Shown: positions 1 through 8,956, numbered from the stretch's first letter. The stretch: 51,114 nt of DNA from an uncultured Spirochaetota bacterium (GCA_937873275.1 CALMRC010000039.1:1-51114), one strand, 5' to 3'. The notes: generated from the sequence alone by a model not told the origin. Made by a program: numbers and translations.

Positions 1-2
1 TG

Positions 3-434
3 TCGCGCACGGTGACGTTGAACGGGACCCAAAGCGCGACGGCCGGCACGGCCCGGACCCTGGTGCCGATGTTCCTGGGCTTCGCCTTTCTCGGGTACCT
101 GCTGAACGGCCTTCTGCCGCAGGCCTGGATCGCCGCGCTCTTCGGGGAGGGGCGGACCTACGGCGTGCCCCTGGCCGCCACCCTCGGGTTGCCGCTCTAC
201 GTGAACTCCGAGGCCTCCCTGCCCCTGGTCCGGTCCTTCCTGGATTCGGGCATGTCCCGGGGCGCCGTGATGGCCTTCCTGATAGCCGGCTCGGGCACCT
301 CCGTGGGTGCCGTCGCGGGGGCCCTCACGATCGCCCGGTGGAGGGTCGTGGGGCTGGTCGCCGCGGTCCTTTGGGTCGGGGCCATCCTGGCCGGCTGGGG
401 ATTCGACCTGGCCGTCGCGGCGGGCTGGATTTGA
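3..434 (+). CDS. C-terminal part of a UPF0718/DUF318-type permease (ArsP/YraQ-like), truncated at left edge
   Basis: Frame open to the left edge; GLPLYVNSEASLPLV...SGMSRGAVMAFLIAGSGTSVGAV pattern resembles the repeat of DUF318 permeases; several TM helices. Confidence 0.7.
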   Translation, partial: SRTVTLNGTQSATAGTARTLVPMFLGFAFLGYLLNGLLPQAWIAALFGEGRTYGVPLAATLGLPLYVNSEASLPLVRSFLDSGMSRGAVMAFLIAGSGTSVGAVAGALTIARWRVVGLVAAVLWVGAILAGWGFDLAVAAGWI

Positions 435-506
435 CGGAGGGTCCGACGGGAGGGAGCGGTCCCGGTACCCCGCCGGGTTCCTCGGGGCCGCCCTCCCGCG
501 GCCGCG

Positions 507-1322
507 TCAGGGCAGGTCCGGATAGATCGAGCGGCGGACGAAGGGCGCGGTCAGGAAACGGCCGGCGGCCTTGGCCCCGGTCAGCCAGACGATCCGGGCC
601 CCGTTCCTGCGGTTCCGGAGCACCCGGTCCGCGATCCAGGGAGAGATGGTCGGGACCGTGTCCGAGAGTATGTTGAAGATCCGGCGCACCCGGGCCCATT
701 CCTCGGGCTTTCCCCGGTACTCGGCGGTGATGAGGTCCGTGGCGGTCATGCCGGGACGGATGGCCCCGACGATCACGCCGGAACCCCGGGCCTCCCGGGC
801 CGCCGCGTCCGTGATGTAGGCCAGGGACCGCTTGGAGGCTCCATAGGCCGTCATGCCCCGGACGATCTCGCCCCCGGAGCCCAGGCCTTCCATGTTGTAG
901 ACCGCCCCGCGGCCCGCCGCCCGCATGCCCGACATCGCGACCCTGCAGCCGTACAGGGCTCCCGCGCAGTTCGTGGCGAAGATATTTCCGACCAGGTCCG
1001 GATCCAGGGCTTCCACGTCGGATTGAGGCTGGCCGATCCCGGCGTTGTTGATCCAGATGTCGACCCTCCCGAACCGGGCCGCCGCGAAGTCCCAGAGACC
1101 TTGAACGTCCGGGAAGGATCGGACGTCGCAGGCCGTCCCCGCGGCCCGTCCGGGGGCGCCCGCGGCCAGGCGGCTGGCCGCCTCCGCGACGACGGCCCCG
1201 TCCCTCCCGGAGATCACGACGGAGCACCCGCGCTCCAGGAAGGCTTCGGCCAGTCCGTACCCGATGCCCCGGGTACCGCCCGTGAGAACGACGACGGGGT
1301 CGGTCGATCCGTTCGGTTCCAT
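507..1322 (-). CDS. SDR family NAD(P)-dependent oxidoreductase
   Basis: TGGTRGIG, NNAG and YGASK motifs. Confidence 0.9.
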   Translation of the reverse strand: MEPNGSTDPVVVLTGGTRGIGYGLAEAFLERGCSVVISGRDGAVVAEAASRLAAGAPGRAAGTACDVRSFPDVQGLWDFAAARFGRVDIWINNAGIGQPQSDVEALDPDLVGNIFATNCAGALYGCRVAMSGMRAAGRGAVYNMEGLGSGGEIVRGMTAYGASKRSLAYITDAAAREARGSGVIVGAIRPGMTATDLITAEYRGKPEEWARVRRIFNILSDTVPTISPWIADRVLRNRRNGARIVWLTGAKAAGRFLTAPFVRRSIYPDLP

Positions 1323-1349
1323 GTCGTCTCCTTTTTTTCCTCCGCGGTC

Positions 1350-1658
1350 TCAACAGCAGTCGGCCTGTCGGTTCCCGGAGCATCCGCCGTCCCCGCAGGA
1401 GGGTGCGGTGCCCCGGAGCTTGCCCAGGATGATGGCCGCCGCGCAGCCCACCCCGGCCTTCACGGTCAGGGCGGCGGCGGGGCAGTTCCGGGCGCAGGCC
1501 CCGCACTCCATGCAGGCTCCCCGGTCCTCGATGCGGGCCTTTCCGGCCTCCAGCCGGAACACCCCGTGGGGACACACGTCGAGACAGTCCCCGCAGCCCA
1601 CGCAGGCCTCCGGATCGAGCCGGAGGCTGCTTCCGTTCATCAGGTATTCGTACCGCAT
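1350..1658 (-). CDS. hgcB: HgcB, mercury-methylation ferredoxin
   Basis: Two 4Fe-4S motifs CVGCGDCLDVCP and CMECGACARNCP, then KAGVGCAAAIILG and C-terminal ADCC; directly downstream of hgcA. Confidence 0.93.
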   Translation of the reverse strand: MRYEYLMNGSSLRLDPEACVGCGDCLDVCPHGVFRLEAGKARIEDRGACMECGACARNCPAAALTVKAGVGCAAAIILGKLRGTAPSCGDGGCSGNRQADCC

Positions 1659-1667
1659 CGCATTCTC

Positions 1668-2753
1668 CTAGACGCCCAGGGCGCGGTAAACGACGCCCAG
1701 GACCAGGCCGGCCGCGAGTCCGGCGGCCATGGGCCAGAACCCCTTCTCCACCTCCGCCAGGGCTCCGGTCTGGCAGGTGAAGGTGGAGGAGCCCGTGAAG
1801 TTCATCCCCAGGAAGGCCGTCACGGGAGCGGCCACCAGGACGCCCGCTGCGGCCGCGGGCGGCGGCAGGCCGAAGACGGCGGAGCAGGCGGCGGCCCAGG
1901 CCGTGCCCAGCACGGCCCCCTTTACCGAGAAGGCCCGGCCCGGGAGCCAGGGAAGGAGGGCGGGGAAGGCCAGGGCCCCCACTGGGGCCAGTCCCGCCAG
2001 GAGGACTGCGACGGGGAGGGCCCGGGACGCCCAGGATCCGTCCGCCGGCAGTCCGTAGAGGGCCGCCAGGACCAGCCCCGCCGCGGCCAGGGGCCAGCCG
2101 TGGACCAGCTCCACGGGGGCCACCGCCAGCCGCTCCGGCAAGGTGAAGGTCACCCGGCGCATGTCCTCGGTCTTGATCCGCCCGGCCTCCAGCCAGGCCC
2201 GGATGTCCCGGGCCCGGACGGGCCCCCAAACCACCCGCCATCCCGTCTTCCGGGCGATATCCGGGGCCGATACGCCGGTCGCCCCCAGTTGGGGCAGGAT
2301 GAGTTCCCGGTGCCGGACCAGGGTCGCCAACCGCGTCTTGGCGATCCGAGAGGCCAATTCCCCGGTACCGAAGGTTCCCTTGCCCGCGGCGCACCACACG
2401 TTGACCCCCCGGGTGTCCAGAACGAGGATCCAGCCGTCGATCTCCTCCAGGCTCGACCGCAGGGCGTCGAAGCTCAGCTTGTAGTTCGCGGAGACGAAGA
2501 CCGGGGAGTCCGGACCGGGATCCCCGGCCGCGTAGAGTCCCGGAAGCACCCGGTACGTCCCGCGGCCGATGTCCCAGCGGACCTTGACGGCTCCCCACCG
2601 ATCCCGGGGCGACAGCCGGGTGCGGACGACCGGAATGGTCCGGCCCCGGACGACGAGGAACCGCTCGACCCAGGGGGCCTGGAGCTCCCGGAGGGCGGCG
2701 AACCCCGCCTGGCGTTCTTCGGAACCGGCATTCCTCCGTACCAGATCTATCAT
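1668..2753 (-). CDS. hgcA: HgcA, corrinoid-dependent mercury methyltransferase
   Basis: Cap-helix motif NVWCAAGKGTFGTGEL, PGPDSPVFVSANYKLSFDALR, C-terminal hydrophobic region of several TM helices. ATG at 2753 overlaps the upstream MarR stop (ATGA). Confidence 0.95.
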   Translation of the reverse strand: MIDLVRRNAGSEERQAGFAALRELQAPWVERFLVVRGRTIPVVRTRLSPRDRWGAVKVRWDIGRGTYRVLPGLYAAGDPGPDSPVFVSANYKLSFDALRSSLEEIDGWILVLDTRGVNVWCAAGKGTFGTGELASRIAKTRLATLVRHRELILPQLGATGVSAPDIARKTGWRVVWGPVRARDIRAWLEAGRIKTEDMRRVTFTLPERLAVAPVELVHGWPLAAAGLVLAALYGLPADGSWASRALPVAVLLAGLAPVGALAFPALLPWLPGRAFSVKGAVLGTAWAAACSAVFGLPPPAAAAGVLVAAPVTAFLGMNFTGSSTFTCQTGALAEVEKGFWPMAAGLAAGLVLGVVYRALGV

Positions 2754-3232
2754 GCCGGCCTCCCGGAGAGCTTGCAGCAGGCGGCCGGACCTTGCGACTC
2801 CCGGAAAGCCCGGAGGGCCCGGGCAAGGACGGGCAGGGCCGCGAGCAGGGTCTCCGCCTCGGCGGGCGGGAGGGAGTCGAGAAGTCGCCGGTAGTAGAGG
2901 TCGCACTGCTCGTTTATGGAGTCCGCCTTCGCCGTGCCGGTTCCGCTCAGGGACACGATCTGGCGGCGCCGGTTTTCCGGATCCTCCCGCCGTTCCGCCA
3001 GACCGGCTTTAACCAGGCCGTCCACGGTACGGGAGAGGGTGGAGGGATCGAGTTCCAGTCGGGCCGCGAGATCCCCGACGGTGGAAGCCCCGGATTCCTC
3101 CAGGGTCAGGAGAAGGTGGCATTGCGCGGAGGAGACTCCGCAGCATTCGGTCTGCGCCTGCAAGGCCCGCTCGACTTCCCGCTCCAGGACGCGCAGGTTT
3201 CTTCGGAAATCCCGTATCGACGGTTTGGCCAC
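2750..3232 (-). CDS. MarR family transcriptional regulator, cysteine-rich
   Basis: wHTH pattern TVGDLAARLELDPSTLSRTVDGLVKAGLAERREDPENRR; GTG start with AAGGAG SD; Cys motifs TECCGVSSAQC and AACC. Confidence 0.88.
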   Translation of the reverse strand: MAKPSIRDFRRNLRVLEREVERALQAQTECCGVSSAQCHLLLTLEESGASTVGDLAARLELDPSTLSRTVDGLVKAGLAERREDPENRRRQIVSLSGTGTAKADSINEQCDLYYRRLLDSLPPAEAETLLAALPVLARALRAFRESQGPAACCKLSGRPA

Positions 3233-3261
3233 GAACGCTCCTTGATCGCTTGCTTCTCCAT

Positions 3262-3312
3262 ATTATTGTGTATAATGCAATATATGTCAAATACATAAAA
3301 TGCGATATACAT
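3262..3312 (-). promoter_or_regulatory. Promoter/operator of MarR-hgcAB: TTGACA-N17-AATAAT plus a repeated ATGCRATATAYRT element
   Basis: Minus strand -35 at 3290-3285 and -10 at 3267-3262; ATGCAATATATGT (3275-3287) and ATGCGATATACAT (3300-3312) match 10/13. Confidence 0.6.
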
Positions 3313-3355
3313 TATAAAACGGAAAACCGAGGGAGGCGGGTCCGTGGGGTGCGGG

Positions 3356-3832
3356 TCAGGACGGCCGGGCCTCGTCCTTCTCGATCAGCGGATTTCTCCC
3401 TGCCCGGGTCTTGATCTTGCAGGCGCACTGCCCGCCCAGTTCGAAGTCCGGGTCCTTCCGCACCGGAAGGCCTTCCCCGTCCCAGTCGATCATGCCCCCG
3501 GAGAGCTTTCCCAGGTTCGAGAAGCCCGCGCGGGACAGGAGGCGGGCGGCCTCCCGCACGTAGATTCCGGAGGCGTCCGCGAGGATCAGGGCTCGGTCCC
3601 GGGGCAGGTCCCCGATCCGCTCCGGGAAGGTACTCCAGGGCAGGTACAGCACCTTCTCCACGTCGAAGACCCGGAAATTCGTCTCATAGGCTTCCCGGAG
3701 GTCGACGAGGACCGCCCCTGCGGACAGGAGGTCCCGGGCCTCCCGGGGGCTCAAGGAGGCGATCCCTTCGATCCGAGGGAGGCTTCCATTCCAGGTCCGC
3801 AGGTCGAGGGGCGCCGGACGGGGTTCATCCAT
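3356..3832 (-). CDS. Rhodanese-like domain protein
   Basis: LSPREARDLLSAGAVLVDLREAYET...VLYLPWS...GKLSGGMIDWDGEGLPV; alternative start 3859. Confidence 0.85.
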   Translation of the reverse strand: MDEPRPAPLDLRTWNGSLPRIEGIASLSPREARDLLSAGAVLVDLREAYETNFRVFDVEKVLYLPWSTFPERIGDLPRDRALILADASGIYVREAARLLSRAGFSNLGKLSGGMIDWDGEGLPVRKDPDFELGGQCACKIKTRAGRNPLIEKDEARPS

Positions 3833-3939
3833 GGGAAAAGTATGGCACCTCCGGCTCATACGGGCAAGCGGCGCCTCCCGAATCGGCCGGAATCATGCTC
3901 GATTTGGAACAAAATTATGAGCGAATTCTGTTTTTATCG

Positions 3940-3994
3940 TTGACAAGATAGTTGGATATGGTACCATAAGGTCTACCTGTCCAACAGCTGGACA
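3940..3994 (+). promoter_or_regulatory. Promoter region of the TRAP operon with nested palindromes
   Basis: TTGACA at 3940-3945; perfect 12-bp palindrome TATGGTACCATA 3957-3968; TGTCCA-N5-TGGACA 3978-3994; GTTGGA/TCCAAC 3951-3956/3980-3985. Confidence 0.5.
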
Positions 3995-4023
3995 TAATAT
4001 TGCATACGAGGAGGCTACCCCGG

Positions 4024-4536
4024 ATGAAGCGATTGTCCGACAGCGGACTTGTCCGAGCGATCGGCGGGATCCAGGACAAGATCATTCTTGCTCTCCTGAT
4101 CCTGATCCCGGCCCTGATCACCATCCAGGTCCTGCTTCGCTACGTCTTCCAGGCCCCCCTGATGGGGATCGAGGAGATCCTGCTCTTCCCGGCGGTCTGG
4201 CTGTATTTCCTGGGCGGGAGCGCGGCCTCCAAGGAACGCACCCACATCGACTGCGGCGTCCTGGTGCTCTACATCAAGAAGGAGCGGAGCCTTGCCCTCT
4301 TCCGGCTGGTCCGGATCGTCCTATCCTTCCTGATCGGGCTGTGGACGATCTACTACGCCTTCTGGTTCTTCCGGTACTCCCTCACGAAATGGAAGCTGAG
4401 CGACCTGTTGTACATTCCCATGTTCCTCGGGGAGAGCGCCATCCTGATCGGGCTGGTTCTCATGGTGTTCTTCACCTTCGTCGAGCTCCTGGACCGGGTT
4501 TCCGAGTACCGGGACGTCTCCGCGAGCAAGTCCTAG
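4024..4536 (+). CDS. TRAP transporter small permease (DctQ)
   Basis: Four-TM protein with RYVFQAPLMGIEEILLF...FLGGSAASKERTHIDCGVL; GAGGAGG SD; followed by DctM and DctP. Confidence 0.9.
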   Translation: MKRLSDSGLVRAIGGIQDKIILALLILIPALITIQVLLRYVFQAPLMGIEEILLFPAVWLYFLGGSAASKERTHIDCGVLVLYIKKERSLALFRLVRIVLSFLIGLWTIYYAFWFFRYSLTKWKLSDLLYIPMFLGESAILIGLVLMVFFTFVELLDRVSEYRDVSASKS

Positions 4537-4546
4537 GAGGTCCGGC

Positions 4547-5851
4547 ATGATCACGATCGTAATCCTGGACGTTCTGTTCCTCGTGTTCCTGCTCATGATG
4601 AGCGTCCCCCTGCCCTGGTGCTTCGCCGGATCCCTGGGCTTCATGGCGGTCTTCGGGGGAGCCTCCATGAAGAGCATGATGCTCTGGGGCTTCAACCAGA
4701 TCATCGGGCTGGTGCTCCTGGGCAGCCCCATGTTCATCCTGGCGGGCCTTCTGATCGCACGCTCCGGCATCGCCAAGCACCTCCTCAACTTCGTGGACAT
4801 CTTCGTCGGCCGGATCAAGGGCGGGATCGGTGCCGTCGCGGTCATCACCTGCGGGATCATCGGGGCCATCTCCGGTTCCGGTTTCACGGGCGTCGCGGCC
4901 ACGGGTCCGATCCTGATCCCCCGGATGGAGGAGCAGGGATACCCCCGGGGCTACGCGACGGCCCTGGTCACGGTTTCCTCCATTCTGGGCCTTCTCATCC
5001 CCCCCAGCGTCATCATGATCTTCTACGGCTGGGTCACGGACACGTCCATCCTGGCGGCCTTCCTGTCCACCGTCGGCCCCGGGGTTGCGGTGATCCTCAC
5101 CTTCTGCCTGATCAACTTCGTCTGGGCCCGCAAGTTCAACCTGAGGATGGAGGCGCCGCTTCCGGCCCCGGAGCGAAGGAAGCGGAACGTGAACCGCCTG
5201 GCCCTGGCCGTGCCGGGCCTTCTCCTGCCGGTCATCATCCTGGGAGGGATCTACGGGGGCGTCTTCACCCCCACCGAGGCCGCCGCGGTGGGCGCCGTCG
5301 TCGCCCTGCCCATCGGCCTGTGGGTCTACAAGGAGCTGAACGCCAAGGAGCTCAAGAAGGTGGCGGGCGAGGCGGGGCAGTCCATCGGTTCGATCATGAC
5401 CATGATCTTCTTCACCCTCATGCTCAGCCAGACCTTCGTCCTCCTGCAGGTCCCCCAGGCCCTGGTGGAGGTCCTGCTCGGATTCACGACCAACCGCGTG
5501 ATCCTCCTGATCATGGTGAACGTTTTCCTCTTCATCGTGGGCATGATCGTGAACGACGTGACGGGCATGATCCTCTGCGCCCCCCTCCTGTTGCCCCTCA
5601 TGCGGGAGCTCGGCATCTCCCCCGTGCAGTTCGCGGCCATCATGGGCGTGAACCTGGCCATGGGAGGCGTCACGCCCCCGTACGCCTCCATCCTGTACCT
5701 GGGCATGCGGATCGGGAAGTGCGAGTTCCACGAGATCCTCGGTCCGACGATGATCTTCCTGGTGTTCGGCTACGTGCCCGTGGTCTTCCTGACGACCTTC
5801 TGGCCCGACCTCTCCCTTTTCCTGCCCCGGCTGGTCGGCCTGGCGGGGTAG
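4547..5851 (+). CDS. TRAP transporter large permease (DctM)
   Basis: Multi-TM; SGSGFTGVAATGPILIPRM, LIPPSVIMIFYGWVT, VFTPTEAAAVGAV and GGVTPPYASILYL motifs. Confidence 0.95.
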   Translation: MITIVILDVLFLVFLLMMSVPLPWCFAGSLGFMAVFGGASMKSMMLWGFNQIIGLVLLGSPMFILAGLLIARSGIAKHLLNFVDIFVGRIKGGIGAVAVITCGIIGAISGSGFTGVAATGPILIPRMEEQGYPRGYATALVTVSSILGLLIPPSVIMIFYGWVTDTSILAAFLSTVGPGVAVILTFCLINFVWARKFNLRMEAPLPAPERRKRNVNRLALAVPGLLLPVIILGGIYGGVFTPTEAAAVGAVVALPIGLWVYKELNAKELKKVAGEAGQSIGSIMTMIFFTLMLSQTFVLLQVPQALVEVLLGFTTNRVILLIMVNVFLFIVGMIVNDVTGMILCAPLLLPLMRELGISPVQFAAIMGVNLAMGGVTPPYASILYLGMRIGKCEFHEILGPTMIFLVFGYVPVVFLTTFWPDLSLFLPRLVGLAG

Positions 5852-5914
5852 GCGCTCCGGAATCCGAGGGAGGAGTTTCCTCCCCATCAAGACCTGCATC
5901 CCAAGGAGAAGGAC

Positions 5915-6901
5915 ATGAAGTACAAGAGAACCATCGCCCTGGTCCTGGCCGCGGCTCTCGCCCTGACCTTCGCGGCGGACGCCTTCGCCCAGAAGGCCTT
6001 CAAGCTCGGACACGCGCGGCCCGCGGGTTCCCCGGACGACGTGGCCATGAAGGCCTTCGCGGACGCGGTGGCCAAGGGCACGAACGGCCGGCTCAAGATC
6101 GAGATCTACCCCGCCAGCCAGCTGGGCAACTACACGGTGGTCCAGGAACGCGTGGGCATCGGGGACGTCGAGATGCAGCTGGCCCCCTTCGGCACCAACG
6201 TGACCAAGGGACTGGGCATCATCACCACGCCCTACCTGGTGGAAACCTGGGATCGGCTCCCGGTGGTGTTCGCCAAGGACGGAAAGCTCATGACCGCCGT
6301 GTCCAAGATGGCGGAGAAGGAAGGCATCAAGATCCTGGGCCTGTATCCCAAGTACTTCGGCGGGATCGCCCTGTCCAAGCTGCCCAAGGACCCGAAGGGT
6401 ACGGGAGCCAAGGGCATGAAGGTCCGGGTCCCGGGCATCAAGTCCTTCGAGAAGCTGGCGGATTCCCTGGGCTACCTCGCCACGCCGATCGCCTTTTCCG
6501 AGGCCTTCACCTCCTGGCAGACCGGGATCGTGGACGGCGTGATCGGGTCCGGGGCCGAAGGGTACTGGTCCAGCTTCCGGGATCTGGCGAAGGTCTACCT
6601 GCCGGTGAACACCCACCTGGAGATGTGGTTCCTGTACATCAGCGTCGACGCGTACAAGAAGCTCTCCGCCGCCGACCGGAAGGTCCTGGACGATGCGGCC
6701 GCGGAGATGGAGAAGGCCCGGTTCGCTGCGGCGCCCACGGAGACCAAGTCCTACGAGGACATGCTGGCCAAGAACGGCACCCAGGTGGTGCAGTTCAGCG
6801 CCGCCGAACTCAAGGCCGTCGCGGACAAGGTAAAGGCCGAGGTCTGGCCCATCCTCCGCAAGGACTACGGGGAGGAGCTCTTCGACAGCGTGACCCGGTA
6901 A
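5915..6901 (+). CDS. TRAP transporter substrate-binding protein (DctP)
   Basis: Signal peptide; KLGHARPAGSPDDVAMKAFADAV; IEIYPASQLGN; GMKVRVPG...FSEAFTSWQTGIVDGVIG. Confidence 0.95.
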   Translation: MKYKRTIALVLAAALALTFAADAFAQKAFKLGHARPAGSPDDVAMKAFADAVAKGTNGRLKIEIYPASQLGNYTVVQERVGIGDVEMQLAPFGTNVTKGLGIITTPYLVETWDRLPVVFAKDGKLMTAVSKMAEKEGIKILGLYPKYFGGIALSKLPKDPKGTGAKGMKVRVPGIKSFEKLADSLGYLATPIAFSEAFTSWQTGIVDGVIGSGAEGYWSSFRDLAKVYLPVNTHLEMWFLYISVDAYKKLSAADRKVLDDAAAEMEKARFAAAPTETKSYEDMLAKNGTQVVQFSAAELKAVADKVKAEVWPILRKDYGEELFDSVTR

Positions 6902-6909
6902 CCGGGACG

Positions 6910-6933
6910 GGAGGCCGGCGGAAGCCGGCCTCC
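6910..6933 (+). other. Strong stem-loop between dctP and the opine dehydrogenase gene
   Basis: GGAGGCCGGC-GGAA-GCCGGCCTCC, perfect 10-bp stem; no clear U-tract. Confidence 0.7.
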
Positions 6934-6981
6934 TATTGAAGATTAAATGTAGGACAACTATACAGCTTACGGGAGGCAAGC

Positions 6982-8079
6982 ATGGGCGGTATGACCGGCA
7001 AGCGCACCTGGGCGGTGATCGGCGGGGGAAACGGAGGGCAGTCCGCGGCGGGGCACCTGGGCATGATGGGATTCCCCGTCCGCATCTACGACATCTTTCT
7101 CGAGTCCGTGGACGCCATCAACCGGAAGGGCGGCATCCAGGTGACGGGCGTCCTGGAGGGATTCGGACCCGTCGAGTTCGCGACCACGGACCTCGGCAAG
7201 GCCGTGGAGGGAGCGGAGGTCCTGATGGTGATCGCTCCGGCCACGGCCCACCGGGAGATCGCCCGGGATCTCGCGCGCCATGTCCGGCCGGGGCATGTCG
7301 TCTTCGTCCACCCCGGCGCGACGATGGGGGCTGTGGAGTTTTCCCACGTCTTCGCGGAGAACGGGGTTCCCCGGGGGGCCGTGACCCTCTGCGAGGCCCA
7401 GTCCCTGGTCTATGCGACCCGCCTGGTGGAACCCGGTACGGTATCCATCAAGGGGATCAAGCAGAGCCTGGCGGTGGGAGCCCTGCCCGCGGAACGGGGC
7501 GGCGCCGTCCTCTCGGTACTCCGGGAAGCCTATCCGCAGATGAAGGCGGCCCGGAACGTCCTGGAGACGAGCCTTACCAACCTGAACGCGGTCATGCACC
7601 CGACCCCGTCCCTCCTGAGCGCCTCCCTGATCGAATCCAAGTGGGACTGGAAGTACTACCTGGACGGGATATCCCCCTCCGTCGGCGCCCTGATCGAGAA
7701 ACTCGACGCGGAACGGGTGGCCATCGGCGACGCGGTCGGACTGGATCTTCCGAACGCCCTTCGCATGTACAAGGAGATGTACGACGTCCAGGCTCCGACC
7801 CTCTCGGAGACGGTCAAGCTCAACAAGGCGTACTGGGAGATAGCGGGCCAGAAGAGGATCGATACCCGGTACGTCACCGAGGACATCCCTACGGGGCTGG
7901 TGCCCATGATGGCCGTGGCGGACCTGTTCGGGGTTCCCTGCGACATCATGCGGACCATCGCCAAGCTGGGCTCCTACATGCTGGATCGGGACCTGGTCGG
8001 CACCGGGCGCACCCTGGAGAACCTGGGCTTGGCGGGAACTTCCCGACAGCGCTTCCTGGCGTTCATCGAGCGGGGTTGA
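6982..8079 (+). CDS. NAD/NADP octopine/nopaline dehydrogenase family protein
   Basis: N-terminal Rossmann VIGGGNGGQSAAGHLGMMG; HPGATMGAVEF; NLNAVMHPTPSLLSASLIE typical of opine dehydrogenases. Confidence 0.85.
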   Translation: MGGMTGKRTWAVIGGGNGGQSAAGHLGMMGFPVRIYDIFLESVDAINRKGGIQVTGVLEGFGPVEFATTDLGKAVEGAEVLMVIAPATAHREIARDLARHVRPGHVVFVHPGATMGAVEFSHVFAENGVPRGAVTLCEAQSLVYATRLVEPGTVSIKGIKQSLAVGALPAERGGAVLSVLREAYPQMKAARNVLETSLTNLNAVMHPTPSLLSASLIESKWDWKYYLDGISPSVGALIEKLDAERVAIGDAVGLDLPNALRMYKEMYDVQAPTLSETVKLNKAYWEIAGQKRIDTRYVTEDIPTGLVPMMAVADLFGVPCDIMRTIAKLGSYMLDRDLVGTGRTLENLGLAGTSRQRFLAFIERG

Positions 8080-8145
8080 TCCGCGGAAAACGAAACGTCC
8101 GGCGGCGTGATTGTCCGATTGCATGACCGGTAGAATCGGTATACA

Positions 8146-8874
8146 ATGATCGATACCATTGGACCGGAGGCCGCGGTGATCACGCCCGCTCGACGAAAAA
8201 GCCTGTACGAGGATATTTCGAACCAGATTATCGAATCCATCTCGAACGGTACGTGGAAGGAATCCGAGCGGATACCGGGGGAGATCGAGCTGGCCGGCAT
8301 GTTCGAGGTCAGCCGGAATTCGGTGCGCGAGTCCGTGAAGGCCCTGGAACTGATCGGGATCCTCCGGGCCAAGAGCGGCAACGGAACCTTCGTCGCCGAG
8401 GGCGCCCAGGCGAGGATCAGCCGCTTCATGGTCCAAGCCCTTCCCGAGGGCGAGGACTCCCTCGTCGAGATCATGGAAGCCCGCCTGGTCATCGAGCCCG
8501 GCCTGGTGAAGCTCGCGTCTCAGCGTCCGACCGCGGAGTACCTTAACCGACTCGAGTCCTCGGTGGTGGAGTGCCGGAAGGCGTTCGAAGCCCGGAATTA
8601 CGACTTCGAGCTCGGATTCGAGTTCCACCAGATCCTCTTCCAGATGACCGGAAACCAGATCCTCATCGGCCTGTTCGAGCAGATGAAGCCCGCCCTGGTC
8701 GCCATCCGCCGCAAGATCTTCTTCAAGCATAACGATCCCAAGGTCCTCCTGCACGAGCAGGACCAGCATGCGGCCATCCTGGATTTGATCTGCAAGGGAC
8801 AGGGAGAGGCCGCCGCGGCCTTGATGGAAGCCCATATCGCGGAATCCCTGCACAGGCTCCGGAAAGAAAAGTGA
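8146..8874 (+). CDS. FadR/GntR family transcriptional regulator (FCD domain)
   Basis: GEIELAGMFEVSRNSVRESVKALELIGILRAKSGNGTFVAE plus all-helical C-terminal ligand domain. Confidence 0.92.
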   Translation: MIDTIGPEAAVITPARRKSLYEDISNQIIESISNGTWKESERIPGEIELAGMFEVSRNSVRESVKALELIGILRAKSGNGTFVAEGAQARISRFMVQALPEGEDSLVEIMEARLVIEPGLVKLASQRPTAEYLNRLESSVVECRKAFEARNYDFELGFEFHQILFQMTGNQILIGLFEQMKPALVAIRRKIFFKHNDPKVLLHEQDQHAAILDLICKGQGEAAAALMEAHIAESLHRLRKEK

Positions 8875-8956
8875 CCCGGATCCGATAATCCTTCCCGTCC
8901 CGTCCCTTCCCCGCCGTGGTACAATGCCCCGGGGCGGACCGGCCCCGGGAGGTACC

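Noticed and set aside
325-2826. 833-aa minus-strand ORF overlapping the hgc operon
   Set aside because: Low-complexity Gly/Pro/Arg translation in a shifted frame; a high-GC artefact over hgcA, hgcB and the SDR.
4472-6979. 835-aa minus-strand ORF opposite dctM/dctP
   Set aside because: Antisense mirror of well-supported TRAP genes with no recognisable domains.
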